Positions 49,008-57,192 of a stretch of 64,000 nucleotides of DNA are shown here, in pieces (within the stretch, counting starts at the first letter, position 1; each line of letters starts with the position of its first letter). The stretch is taken from contig BNTV01000008.1 in the NCBI GenBank assembly GCA_025996865.1, positions 1-64,000 of the forward strand, read 5' to 3'. The position numbers and the translations under genes are program-made. This DNA is from Bacteroidia bacterium (lineage in GTDB: Bacteria; Bacteroidota; Bacteroidia; Bacteroidales; Azobacteroidaceae). The notes beneath the pieces were generated by a model. The model saw nothing but the letters and a program-made list of their open reading frames with translations, had not been told where the DNA came from and ran no database searches.

Positions 49008-49973
49008 ATGAAAATAAAAATAAACAACAAAGAAGTAGAAACCCTCCCCGGCGAAACCCTGATTGAAGTCGCCCGACGAGAAGGATTTTCCATTCCGTCG
49101 CTGTGTTACGCCAAGGAAGCGAAGCACAAATCTTCCTGTATGGTTTGCGCCGTCAAGAATTGTGCAACCGGCCAACTCATGCCGGCCTGTTCGACCTTGC
49201 CTACGGAAGGGATGCAGATTGACAGCGAAAGTCCCGAAGTGAAACTCACTCGCACTCTCTCGCTCGAACTGCTGCTGAGCGACCACCACGCCGACTGCGA
49301 AGCGCCGTGTTCGATGGTTTGTCCGAAAGGATTGGATGTTGAGTTGATGTTAAAACAGTATGATGCAGAATGTTACAGCGAAGCAAAAGCCCTGTTGGCA
49401 AGCGTATTTGCGCTTCCCGAAACAGGCTGTGACGATTGCAAAGCGCCTTGCGAAAAAGCTTGTCGCCGGGGTACGCTCGACCAATCCGTATCCATTCGCG
49501 CCATCATAAAGGAAATCGCCACTGCGGAAACTTTAGCAAATTCGGAAAAACCCGAAACCCGAAACCCGAAACCCGAAACCCAATTCCAATCCAAACTGGG
49601 ACGTTTCACGCTCGCGGAAAAAGAGCAACTGAAAGCAACAACTGCAAGCCGTTCGCGTTGTCTGCATTGTGCCTGCTCCGGTCAGCACGATTGCAAACTG
49701 CGCCTTTATGCTTCGGAATACGGCATCAAGCGTTCGCGATATACTGCTTCGTCGAATTTACCGCTCGAAAAGATACAGATAAACGACAATCTCTACTTTG
49801 AACCCGCCAAATGTATCCGGTGCGGTTTGTGCGTGTATAACAGCGACAACGGCTTTACGTTCAAAAATCGCGGATTTGTGATGCAAGTAGTATTGCCGGA
49901 AGAAAATAAAAACAACGTAAAAGCGGAATTGGCGGAATTATGTCCGACAGGAGCAATATATCAAAAAGTTTAA
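49008..49973 (+). CDS. NuoG-like 2Fe-2S / 4Fe-4S protein
   Basis: 321 residues from ATG 49008; another ATG two codons earlier (49002) is equally possible. The N-terminal 2Fe-2S ferredoxin fold has CYAKEAKHKSSCMVCAVKNC and later PACSTLP. A NuoG-type His-Cys segment (LLSDHHADCEAPCSMVCPKGLDVE) follows, then CDDCKAPCEKACRRG, CLHCACSGQHDC and CIRCGLCVY. It lacks the large catalytic domain of NuoG. It probably partners the HydB-like subunit, from which the island separates it. A period-7 block is translated in frame as KPETRNPKPETQ. Confidence 0.85.
   Translation: MKIKINNKEVETLPGETLIEVARREGFSIPSLCYAKEAKHKSSCMVCAVKNCATGQLMPACSTLPTEGMQIDSESPEVKLTRTLSLELLLSDHHADCEAPCSMVCPKGLDVELMLKQYDAECYSEAKALLASVFALPETGCDDCKAPCEKACRRGTLDQSVSIRAIIKEIATAETLANSEKPETRNPKPETQFQSKLGRFTLAEKEQLKATTASRSRCLHCACSGQHDCKLRLYASEYGIKRSRYTASSNLPLEKIQINDNLYFEPAKCIRCGLCVYNSDNGFTFKNRGFVMQVVLPEENKNNVKAELAELCPTGAIYQKV
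49549..49585. repeat. Period-7 repeat inside the NuoG-like gene
   Basis: About five reverse-type units (CCCGAAA); only the reverse half is present. Confidence 0.85.
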
Positions 49974-50027
49974 GTTTTATGTTTCAAGTTTCAAGTTTCA
50001 GGTTTCAGGTTTTAAGTTTTAAGTTGT
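49972..50027. repeat. Period-7 repeat forming the start of the next lipoprotein
   Basis: Forward units TTTCAAG, TTTCAGG, TTTTAAG run from the previous stop into the signal-peptide codons of the propeller lipoprotein. Confidence 0.85.
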
Positions 50028-51151
50028 TATTGCTTTGCTCTTTTATCTTTGTGGGGTGTAGCAACAGTCTGCAATCTTCCAAAGAAAGCGCTGAGCAAAG
50101 TTGGCCTTTGTTTCGTGGCGATGCTCAGTTTAGCGGATACACCGACATCAAACTCAATAAAAATCCGGTTTTGTTGTGGACATATAAAACGGATGCAAGA
50201 GTGGCCGGCTCGCCGGTAGTATATAATCAAACTGCTTATTGGTGCGATAAACGCGGACAAATTTACGGCGTGGACATCAACGGCAACCGGTGTTTCAATT
50301 ACGATTTCCAGACAGCCGTGGAAGCTACGCCGATGATTGACGATTCCATCCTCTACATCGGGCGCATCGACGGATTTATGAGCGCCGTTTCCTTGGTCAG
50401 TCAGGATACCGTTTGGAATTTTGAGACTTTCGGACAAATATCCGCATCGCCCAATATCGGAACGTTCAAAGATAAACAGGCTGTAATCTTCGGAAGTTAC
50501 GACAATTACCTTTATTGCTTAGATAAAAAAACAGGCGAAGAAATCAACCGTTTTGAATCGGGATATTACATCAACGGAGCGGTGGCGCTTTGGAAAGACT
50601 GCTTTATTTCGGGCGGTTGCGATGCCTGGTTGCGAATCATCAACGGCGCCACAGGCATTTCGTCCGATTCCATGCAATTGGATACCTATATTCCGGCATC
50701 ACCCGCTATCAACGGCGATTATTGTTACATTGCCGACCATTCGGGGAACGTTTACGAACTCATCATTCAAGAAGGGAAAATCAGTCAATCGAAAAAAATC
50801 GTGGAAGCAACGGACGATAGCGGAACCTTTGTTTCGGTTCCCGCGCTATCTTCTAAAACGCTTTATATCCTTTCGGACGACCGGAATTTGTATGCTATCA
50901 ATCGCAAAGATGGTAGTGTCCGGTGGAAATATTTGCAAAAAGGCAATTCCGGCGAAAGTTCTCCGGTGGTATGTAACGACAAAGTTATTTCCTGTTCCAA
51001 AAACGGATTTGTTTCCCTGTTGGATGCGTCCAACGGCGAATTGTTGTGGGAGTATGATACCGGCGAACAAATCACGGCCAGTCCGGCAGTCATCAAAGGC
51101 TATTTTTATATATTGACGGCAAAAGGGACATTATTTTGTTTCAAAGTTTAA
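49979..51151 (+). CDS. PQQ-type beta-propeller lipoprotein
   Basis: 390 residues from ATG 49979; the open frame reaches back to 49940 inside the previous gene. The first ~15 residues (MFQVSSFRFQVLSFK) come from the period-7 repeat and are followed directly by LLLLCSFIFVGCSN, a normal lipoprotein signal. The propeller starts WPLFRGDAQFSGYTDIK and has repeats such as GVDINGNRCFNY, LDKKTGEEINRFE, INRKDGSVRWKYLQ and LDASNGELLWEYDTGE. BamB-like. Its anchoring at the outer membrane or inner leaflet is inferred. Confidence 0.83.
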   Translation: MFQVSSFRFQVLSFKLLLLCSFIFVGCSNSLQSSKESAEQSWPLFRGDAQFSGYTDIKLNKNPVLLWTYKTDARVAGSPVVYNQTAYWCDKRGQIYGVDINGNRCFNYDFQTAVEATPMIDDSILYIGRIDGFMSAVSLVSQDTVWNFETFGQISASPNIGTFKDKQAVIFGSYDNYLYCLDKKTGEEINRFESGYYINGAVALWKDCFISGGCDAWLRIINGATGISSDSMQLDTYIPASPAINGDYCYIADHSGNVYELIIQEGKISQSKKIVEATDDSGTFVSVPALSSKTLYILSDDRNLYAINRKDGSVRWKYLQKGNSGESSPVVCNDKVISCSKNGFVSLLDASNGELLWEYDTGEQITASPAVIKGYFYILTAKGTLFCFKV

Positions 51152-51169
51152 GATTTAAGATTTAAGATT

Positions 51170-51559
51170 ATGGCAACAATAAATTGTTTTGAAGATTTAG
51201 AAATCTGGAAAATGGCTCGTGAATTTTGTAACGATGTGTTTAGAATTACAAACTACGAGAATTTTTCAAGAGATTTTCGTATGAAAGATCAAATAAAAGC
51301 CTCGTCAGGTTCAATTATGGATAATATTGCGGAGGGGTTTGAACGAAATGGAAATAAGGAGTTTGTACAATTTCTTTATTTTTCAAAAGGCTCATGTGGA
51401 GAATCGAGGTCTCAATTATATCGAGCCTTAGATTTCAAATACATTACAGAAGATGAGTTTATTGTGTTGAAAAATAAAACATTACAAATATCCCAAGCAA
51501 TTGGTGGTTTTATTAAATATCTTAACAACTCAGAAATAAAAGGTACAAAATATAAATAG
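51170..51559 (+). CDS. Four-helix-bundle protein (23S rRNA IVS-type)
   Basis: 129 residues. CFEDLEIWKMAREFCNDVFRIT, FRMKDQIKASSGSIMDNIAEGFER and FVQFLYFSKGSCGESRSQLYRALD are diagnostic of the small S23/IVP four-helix family. These genes were first seen in 23S rRNA intervening sequences but are widespread alone; no rRNA is near here. Function unknown. Framed by repeat blocks, it looks like an independent insertion in the cluster. Confidence 0.88.
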   Translation: MATINCFEDLEIWKMAREFCNDVFRITNYENFSRDFRMKDQIKASSGSIMDNIAEGFERNGNKEFVQFLYFSKGSCGESRSQLYRALDFKYITEDEFIVLKNKTLQISQAIGGFIKYLNNSEIKGTKYK

Positions 51560-51632
51560 GGTTTAAGATTTAATATTTAAGATTTAATATTGGGCAACTC
51601 GAAATCTTAAATCTTAAACCCGAAATTTTCAA
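51560..51632. repeat. Period-7 inverted repeat (hairpin)
   Basis: Forward units TTTAAGA, TTTAATA, loop TTGGGCAACTC, reverse units GAAATCT, TAAATCT, TAAACCC. A TTTAAGA variant of the family. Confidence 0.8.
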
Positions 51633-51638
51633 ACTCTT

Positions 51639-52304
51639 ATGATTCGATTATCAGGTATTACGAAAACGTTTCCCGATGGGGAAAACAAGCAGAACACCGT
51701 TTTGCGTGGTGTGGAAATGGTGGTTTCCAAAGGCGATTTTGTTGCCATTGAAGGTGCTTCCGGTTCCGGAAAGACCACTTTACTTTCCATTTTGGGCACA
51801 CTTGTGCCACCCGATGCAGGGAGTTATCTGTTGGACGGAAAAGAAATGCTGATTGCCGGCGTTGACCATTCGCTTGTCCGCAACCAAAATATCGGCTTTG
51901 TGTTTCAAGACCATCGCCTGATGCCGCAACTCTGCGCGTTGGACAATATCTTGTTGCCGACTTTGGCATACAGTTCCAAAGCAAGTGTTTCGCAAACGGA
52001 ATATGCCCGTCAATTGATGGATATGACCGGAATTGCCTCGCTTGCTTACCAATATCCGGCAACACTTTCCGGTGGAGAAGCCAGCCGTACAGCCTTGTGC
52101 CGCGCGCTCATTATGAAACCTTTATTGCTTCTGGCAGACGAGCCTACCGGACAATTGGATGCGGAAAATGCCAAAAATATTGCTTCTTTATTGACAAAAA
52201 TCAATCAAGAACTCGGTACGACAATCGTTATGGTTACACATTCAAAAGAAACGGCAAGAGTTGCGAAAAGGATATTAACGTTAAAAAATGGTTTAATAGT
52301 TTAA
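51639..52304 (+). CDS. LolD/MacB-type ABC transporter ATPase
   Basis: 221 residues. Walker A IEGASGSGKTTLLS at 38-51, Q-loop FVFQDHRLMPQLCALDN, signature LSGGEASRTALCRAL (E-A in place of the usual Q-Q/R) and Walker B LLLADEPTGQLD. The H-loop is in VMVTHSKETA. It pairs with the FtsX-type permease downstream for lipoprotein release or export of a substrate from the inner membrane, possibly the propeller lipoproteins themselves. Confidence 0.9.
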   Translation: MIRLSGITKTFPDGENKQNTVLRGVEMVVSKGDFVAIEGASGSGKTTLLSILGTLVPPDAGSYLLDGKEMLIAGVDHSLVRNQNIGFVFQDHRLMPQLCALDNILLPTLAYSSKASVSQTEYARQLMDMTGIASLAYQYPATLSGGEASRTALCRALIMKPLLLLADEPTGQLDAENAKNIASLLTKINQELGTTIVMVTHSKETARVAKRILTLKNGLIV

Positions 52305-52424
52305 GGTTTCAAGTTTCAAGTTTAAGGTTTAAGGTTAGGACGAGCAAAAACCCGAAACTCGAAACCTGAAACCCGAAACGTAAAACCCGAAACATAAAAC
52401 GTAAAACGTAAAACGTAAAAAACA
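52305..52424. repeat. Period-7 inverted repeat (hairpin)
   Basis: Forward units, loop around GGTTAGGACGAGCAAAAACCC, then reverse units ending in three copies of GTAAAAC before the next start codon. Confidence 0.85.
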
Positions 52425-55400
52425 ATGAATTTAATAAAATCAAATATCACTTTTTACTTCCGCTATTATAAGCTGATAGCCCTCGCTGTCGGGATAATGG
52501 TTGCCGTTATTGTGGGAAGCCTTGTGGTAGGCGAATCCGTCCGTTCCACTTTGGTGCAGCGCGTTTACGAACGCTTGGGAAATACGGAAACCATCCTGTT
52601 TTCCAAAAATTCCTTTTTGGAAAGTTCGGTTGTCGATAATCCGTTATTTGAAGGACAAGCCCAAGGCATTTTGTTAAGCAACGGATTCATTTCCGATGCC
52701 GGTCGATTAATTCCGGTAATGGTTTGGGGTGTGGATGACAAAAATATTCCGAAAGGCGGCGCGAAAATCAATCCGGCATTGGCGGAAGAGATGAAGTTTC
52801 AAGTTTCGGGTTTCAAGTTTCAAGTTGAAGAACCCGAAACCCGAAACCCGAAACTCGAAACTCGAAACTCGAAACCCGAAACCCGAAACCCGAAACCCGA
52901 AACCCGAAACTTAGATGTCGTTTTGCGTTTACCCGCTACAGGTTTAGTGCCTTCCGGCTCGCTGTTCGTAACCGACAATTACACCACCAGCGCACGATTG
53001 ACATTGGCCGGAATCCTTGATGCTGAAAACGGTGGAAATCTGAATCTGAAAAATGAGCAAATCATCCCTTATAATATTTTCGTCAATCGGGAGGAATTGG
53101 CTTCCATATTGGATATCGAAGGAAAAATCAATTTGATTTTATGTGAGAAACCGGTTTCATACAATGATTTTTCTGCAATTTGGCAACCGTCATTGTCCGG
53201 AATTGTAGAGACGCGATTCATCGCGTCTCTACACAACGACGAATTTACCGAAATCACCTCCGACCGGGTTTTTATTCAGGGAGATGCCGTACAAACACTG
53301 TATGACAATCATCCCAATGCCAACCGCCTTTTTTCGTATTTGGTTAATTCGATTGGTAAGGGCGTTGCGCGCAACACCCCTACGCCATCCATTCCATATT
53401 CATTTGTTACCGCCGCCGACCAATACAAAGGCCGGACATTGCAGGATGATGAATTCATCCTTTCGGATTACGCCGCCAAACGCATCGGCGCAAAATTAAA
53501 CGATTCTATCCGTTTGACTTATTTTGTTTCAAAAGATTTAAAAACCTTGTCGGTAGATACGCTTTACGGTCGAGTAGGGCAAATCGTTCCCTTGAGCGAA
53601 TTATTCGCCGATAAAACCCTGAGTGCGAACTTTCCCGGACTGTCGGACGTAGAAAAATGTACCGACTGGGACAGTGATATGCCCATCGACATGAGCCTGA
53701 TTACCAAGGAAGATGAAGACTATTGGGCACAATACAGAACAACACCCAAAATCCTGATTCCGTACAGCGCCGTTTATGAAAAATGGGGAAATGCCTACGG
53801 CAATGCAACCGCCATCCGGATTAATAATGACCAACCCGAAACCCGAAACTCGAAACCCGAAACCCGAAACTTAAAACCCGCCATGTTTGGCATCCAAATT
53901 ATTCAACCCAAAGAAATGGGGTTGAAGGCAGCACGTGGTGGCGTTGATTTTTCTTCCCTTTTCCTGTCTTTGGGATTCTTTATCATACTGTCTGCCATAT
54001 TGTTAATGCTTGTTCCTCTCTCAGAAATGATTTACGTGCGGCGCAAGGAAATAGCGCTTTATTCGGCCTTAGGCTATACAAAAAAACGCATTGTCGGCAT
54101 GCTTTGGCGCGAATCGGCTCCGGTTGTACTCGTCGCATCCTTGATAGGGATTGTTGTGGGTTTGCTATATACTTGGCTGATACTGATTTTGTTGGGAAGC
54201 CTTTGGAAAGGTGCGACCCACACCGGCGGTTTTGTGCTCTTTCCCAGCGCCGGGACTGTTTTGAGTGGGTTTGTTGCGGGTGTTGCTATTGCTTTGATTT
54301 TGCTTTTTTTTAGTTTTAGGTTTCAGGTTTCAAGTTTCAAGTTTCAGGTTTCAAGTTTCAAGTTTCAAGTTGGAGCGCATCGAAACTTTAAACCTAAAAC
54401 TTTAAACTTTAAACTATTTCTTGCTCTGACTTTTACCTTAGCAACGCTGATTTTCATCTTTTGGGCTACCGCCAATGCTACCGGCCTTTTTGTTGTTGCC
54501 GGGTTTTTGTTAATCCTTACAGCTGGCTGTTGGGGCGATTACATAATTCAAGTTTCAAGTTTCAAGTTTCAAGTTTTAAGTTTCGGGTTTCAAGTTTCAA
54601 GTTTCAAGTTGGGGAACCCGAAACCCGAAACTCGAAACCCGAAACTTAAAAGCTTAAACCTTTCCTCTCTCCTTTGGGCCAATCTCTACGCCAATCGAAA
54701 ACGGACGCTTTTGTCCTTTTTTTCCCTGACGGCAGGTGTGTTTATCGTCTTTTCCGTAGGATTGAATCGCAGGGGATTTGTTGATAATGCGCAGTTGGCG
54801 AGCGGGACAGGCGGTTATTCGTTGTGGTGCGAGAGTAGCGTTCCTATTTATCACAATATGTCCACGATTGAGGGAAGAAAAAAGCTGGCTTTGAGCGATT
54901 TGCCGGAAGATGCGCACGTAATCCAGATGACTCGTTACAGTGCTGATGATGCCAGTTGCTTGAATCTGAATAAAGTATCGCAGCCTACCGTTTTGGGTGT
55001 GGATATGGATTTACTGAAAACGACTGATTTTGAGATTGAAAAACATATTTATCCCGAAGAGAAATCGATCTTTGAAATTTTGAAAAAGTTTCAAGTTTCA
55101 AGTTTCAAGTTTCAAGTGGAGGAACCCGAAACCCAAAACTCGAAACCCGAAACTCGAAACCCGAAACCCGAAACCCAAAACCCAAAAGTTTATCCGGTAC
55201 TGATTGACGAAACCGTACTGATGTGGAGTCTGATGTTGAATTTGGGCGATACCATTTCGTACGAAAGTGGGACAGGCAAACGAGTTTATCTGCAATTGGC
55301 GGGTACGTTGAAGAATTCCATTTTTCAAGGGAATGTGCTGATGGACAAGCAATTGTTTTCCGAAATATGGGGAGAAATTACCGGTAGCGAAATTGCATTA

Positions 55401-55874
55401 ATAAAAGTCAATGAGACGAAAACGGAGGAAACCCAAAAACTTTTGTCGCAGGCTTTGAACGAATACGGCGTGAGAGTGACGACCACCGCCCAACGGCTGA
55501 AAGAATTTAACAGTGTCACGGATGCCTATCTGAATATCTTCCTGACCTTGGGAGGATTAGGTTTGTTGCTGGGAATCATGAGTTTCATCATTGTCATACG
55601 GAAAGACCTTCTTTCGCGGAAAGAACAAATTTCAATCTATCGCTCTTTGGGATTTACGGATAAAAAAATAGAACAAATGCTTGTCAGAGAAAGCCGGATA
55701 GTTCCGCTATACGCCATTGCCATCGGCGTATTGGGTTCATTGACCGGAGCGGTTTCCGGCTTATCGAACATCAGCATTTGGATTTGGCTTACAACAATAG
55801 TATTAACAATTTTACTAACTTTGTCGGTAATTATTTTTATAAAGTTTCAAGTTTCGGGTTTCAAGTTGCGCTAA
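52425..55874 (+). CDS. FtsX-like ABC transporter permease, interrupted in frame by repeats
   Basis: 1149 residues. An N-terminal helix (LIALAVGIMVAVIVGSLVVGE) and large periplasmic region precede an FtsX domain (LFLSLGFFIILSAILLMLVPL, RRKEIALYSALGYTKKRIVGMLWRE). A second periplasmic region and a second FtsX domain follow (LNIFLTLGGLGLLLGIMSFIIVI, RKEQISIYRSLGFTDKKIEQML). Five period-7 blocks inside the gene (FQVSSFKFQV and KPETRNP peptides) and two other palindromes keep the frame, and a sixth block forms the C-terminus. They lie at domain borders and in loops, so the protein is probably still active with the LolD-like ATPase. Confidence 0.85.
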   Translation: MNLIKSNITFYFRYYKLIALAVGIMVAVIVGSLVVGESVRSTLVQRVYERLGNTETILFSKNSFLESSVVDNPLFEGQAQGILLSNGFISDAGRLIPVMVWGVDDKNIPKGGAKINPALAEEMKFQVSGFKFQVEEPETRNPKLETRNSKPETRNPKPETRNLDVVLRLPATGLVPSGSLFVTDNYTTSARLTLAGILDAENGGNLNLKNEQIIPYNIFVNREELASILDIEGKINLILCEKPVSYNDFSAIWQPSLSGIVETRFIASLHNDEFTEITSDRVFIQGDAVQTLYDNHPNANRLFSYLVNSIGKGVARNTPTPSIPYSFVTAADQYKGRTLQDDEFILSDYAAKRIGAKLNDSIRLTYFVSKDLKTLSVDTLYGRVGQIVPLSELFADKTLSANFPGLSDVEKCTDWDSDMPIDMSLITKEDEDYWAQYRTTPKILIPYSAVYEKWGNAYGNATAIRINNDQPETRNSKPETRNLKPAMFGIQIIQPKEMGLKAARGGVDFSSLFLSLGFFIILSAILLMLVPLSEMIYVRRKEIALYSALGYTKKRIVGMLWRESAPVVLVASLIGIVVGLLYTWLILILLGSLWKGATHTGGFVLFPSAGTVLSGFVAGVAIALILLFFSFRFQVSSFKFQVSSFKFQVGAHRNFKPKTLNFKLFLALTFTLATLIFIFWATANATGLFVVAGFLLILTAGCWGDYIIQVSSFKFQVLSFGFQVSSFKLGNPKPETRNPKLKSLNLSSLLWANLYANRKRTLLSFFSLTAGVFIVFSVGLNRRGFVDNAQLASGTGGYSLWCESSVPIYHNMSTIEGRKKLALSDLPEDAHVIQMTRYSADDASCLNLNKVSQPTVLGVDMDLLKTTDFEIEKHIYPEEKSIFEILKKFQVSSFKFQVEEPETQNSKPETRNPKPETQNPKVYPVLIDETVLMWSLMLNLGDTISYESGTGKRVYLQLAGTLKNSIFQGNVLMDKQLFSEIWGEITGSEIALIKVNETKTEETQKLLSQALNEYGVRVTTTAQRLKEFNSVTDAYLNIFLTLGGLGLLLGIMSFIIVIRKDLLSRKEQISIYRSLGFTDKKIEQMLVRESRIVPLYAIAIGVLGSLTGAVSGLSNISIWIWLTTIVLTILLTLSVIIFIKFQVSGFKLR
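52796..52912. repeat. Period-7 hairpin inside the FtsX gene, block 1
   Basis: Forward units (TTTCAAG, TTTCGGG), loop GTTGAAGAACCC, then about eleven reverse units (CGAAACC/T). Translated as FQVSGFKFQVEE and PETRNPKLETRNSKPETRN. Confidence 0.92.
53205..53232. repeat. Perfect 13-bp palindrome inside the FtsX gene
   Basis: GTAGAGACGCGAT-TC-ATCGCGTCTCTAC, translated as VETRFIASLH. A different repeat family from the period-7 units. Confidence 0.92.
53356..53383. repeat. GGGCGTTGC-type palindrome inside the FtsX gene
   Basis: GTAAGGGCGTTGC-GC-GCAACACCCCTAC (13-bp arms with two mismatches), related to the palindrome in both phosphoesterase genes. Confidence 0.85.
53834..53877. repeat. Period-7 block 2 in the FtsX gene (reverse half only)
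   Basis: Six reverse-type units, translated as PETRNSKPETRNLKP. Confidence 0.88.
54313..54419. repeat. Period-7 hairpin in the FtsX gene, block 3
   Basis: Forward units, loop TTGGAGCGCATCG, reverse units; placed in a loop directly after a membrane helix (ALILLFFS). Confidence 0.88.
54549..54655. repeat. Period-7 hairpin in the FtsX gene, block 4
   Basis: Forward units, loop GTTGGGGAACCC, reverse units; translated as FQVSSFKFQVLSFGFQ and NPKPETRNPK, between membrane segments. Confidence 0.9.
55087..55190. repeat. Period-7 hairpin in the FtsX gene, block 5
   Basis: Forward units, loop GTGGAGGAACCC, reverse units; translated as FQVSSFKFQVEE and PETQNSKPETRNPKPETQ in the second periplasmic region. 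Confidence 0.9.
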
Positions 55875-55913
55875 CCCGAAACTCGAAACTTCAAACTCGA
55901 AACATAAAACAAA
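55842..55913. repeat. Period-7 hairpin at the FtsX gene end, block 6
   Basis: Forward units encode the last residues (KFQVSGFKLR, stop), loop GTTGCGCTAACCC, then reverse units in the gap. Confidence 0.88.
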
Positions 55914-55922
55914 CAAACAAAC

Positions 55923-57188
55923 ATGAAAATATTATTTATTGTGCCCGGTTCGGGCGACCCTTTTTATTGCGGTAATTGCTTTCGCGATAACCTGCAGGCC
56001 AATGCTTTGCGCAAGGCAGGACATGATGTGGTGATCATGCCGCTCTATTTGCCGTTGAAAAACAACTCCTTTTTGGCGGATACGCCTTTGTTTTTTCCGG
56101 CTACCTCACTCTATCTGTCGCAGAAATACTTCCGCAACAAGTCCATGCCCCGTTGGATGGAGAAGATACTTAATTCGGATTTTTCGCTTAGTATGGCGGC
56201 TTCATTTTCGGGAACGACTTCGGCGGAGGGCTTGGAAGACATGACTCTCTCCATGATAAAAGGCGATGATGATGTTTTTCTCCGTCAAGTGCATACCCTT
56301 ATCCACTGGATAAAAGAACATGAGCATCCGGACATTATCCACCTTTCGAGCAATCTGCTCATTGGTATTGCCAAAGCCATCAAACAAGAAATTGATATCC
56401 CTGTCGTTTGTTCCCTTCAGGACGAAGAAATTTGGATAGATACCCTGCGAAAGGAAGATGCCGATGCTGCGTGGAAGGGAATTAGTGAAAATATTGGCTA
56501 TATCGACCATTTTGTCACGACAAGCCGGTTCTATAAACAGATTATAACGCGCAAGTTTCCGCAGATAACCCATATAGACGTCATTTATCCCGGTTTGAAA
56601 ACGGAGAAATATGCTTCTGACCAGTATCCGGCAGAACCTGTTATCGGTTTTTTTTATCGCATGAACGAAATCAACGGCTTGCACCTGTTGGTAGAAGCTT
56701 TTGTTAAACTGAAGAAAGAGAATCGAGTAAACGGTCTCAAACTGAGGATAGGCGGTGGATATACCTCGGCTGATAAAAAGTTTCTGAAGAAAATGTACCG
56801 TATGCTTGCACCTTACGGAAAGGATGTACATTGGTGCGAAACGTACAAACTGAAAGACCATGCGGCTTTTTACAAGGAAATAACCGCCATTTGTGTTCCG
56901 GTAACTTTTCCCGAAAGTGTAGGACTCTATCTTTGCGAAGCCTTCGCGGCAGGACGTCCCGCTATTGAACCGGCTACCGGTTCCTTTCCCGAAATAGTGG
57001 GTGATGCGGGAGTACTGTATTCACCCAATTCCCCGGATGCACTGGCTGATGCCATCGAAAAATTGCTGACTACCGACGGATTGTGGGAAGAATGTCGCAA
57101 GAATGCTTTGAATTTGTCGCACACTCGCTACAATGAAACCATACAAGCTTCCGAATTATACAATGTATATAAACCTCTAATAAAATAA
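55923..57188 (+). CDS. Glycosyltransferase family 4-type
   Basis: 421 residues in GT-B layout. The N-terminus ILFIVPGSGDPFYCGNCFRDNLQ is a GT4 acceptor-side loop. The C-terminal domain has VIGFFYRMNEINGLHLLVEAFVKL, then VTFPESVGLYLCEAFAAGRPAIEPATGSFPEIV with the ExFxxAxxxGxPxI-type nucleotide-sugar site. It is cytoplasmic or membrane-associated; donor and acceptor are unknown. It follows the permease gene after one repeat half and is followed 4 bp later by a propeller gene, so the modified product may be exported with that cluster. Confidence 0.85.
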   Translation: MKILFIVPGSGDPFYCGNCFRDNLQANALRKAGHDVVIMPLYLPLKNNSFLADTPLFFPATSLYLSQKYFRNKSMPRWMEKILNSDFSLSMAASFSGTTSAEGLEDMTLSMIKGDDDVFLRQVHTLIHWIKEHEHPDIIHLSSNLLIGIAKAIKQEIDIPVVCSLQDEEIWIDTLRKEDADAAWKGISENIGYIDHFVTTSRFYKQIITRKFPQITHIDVIYPGLKTEKYASDQYPAEPVIGFFYRMNEINGLHLLVEAFVKLKKENRVNGLKLRIGGGYTSADKKFLKKMYRMLAPYGKDVHWCETYKLKDHAAFYKEITAICVPVTFPESVGLYLCEAFAAGRPAIEPATGSFPEIVGDAGVLYSPNSPDALADAIEKLLTTDGLWEECRKNALNLSHTRYNETIQASELYNVYKPLIK

Positions 57189-57192
57189 TACG

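Noticed and set aside
51170-51559. 23S rRNA intervening sequence
   Set aside because: The four-helix protein is of that family, but no rRNA sequence surrounds it.
52796-52912. CRISPR or telomere-like array in the period-7 blocks
   Set aside because: Units are 7 bp, imperfect and without spacers, and the blocks form inverted pairs around a loop.
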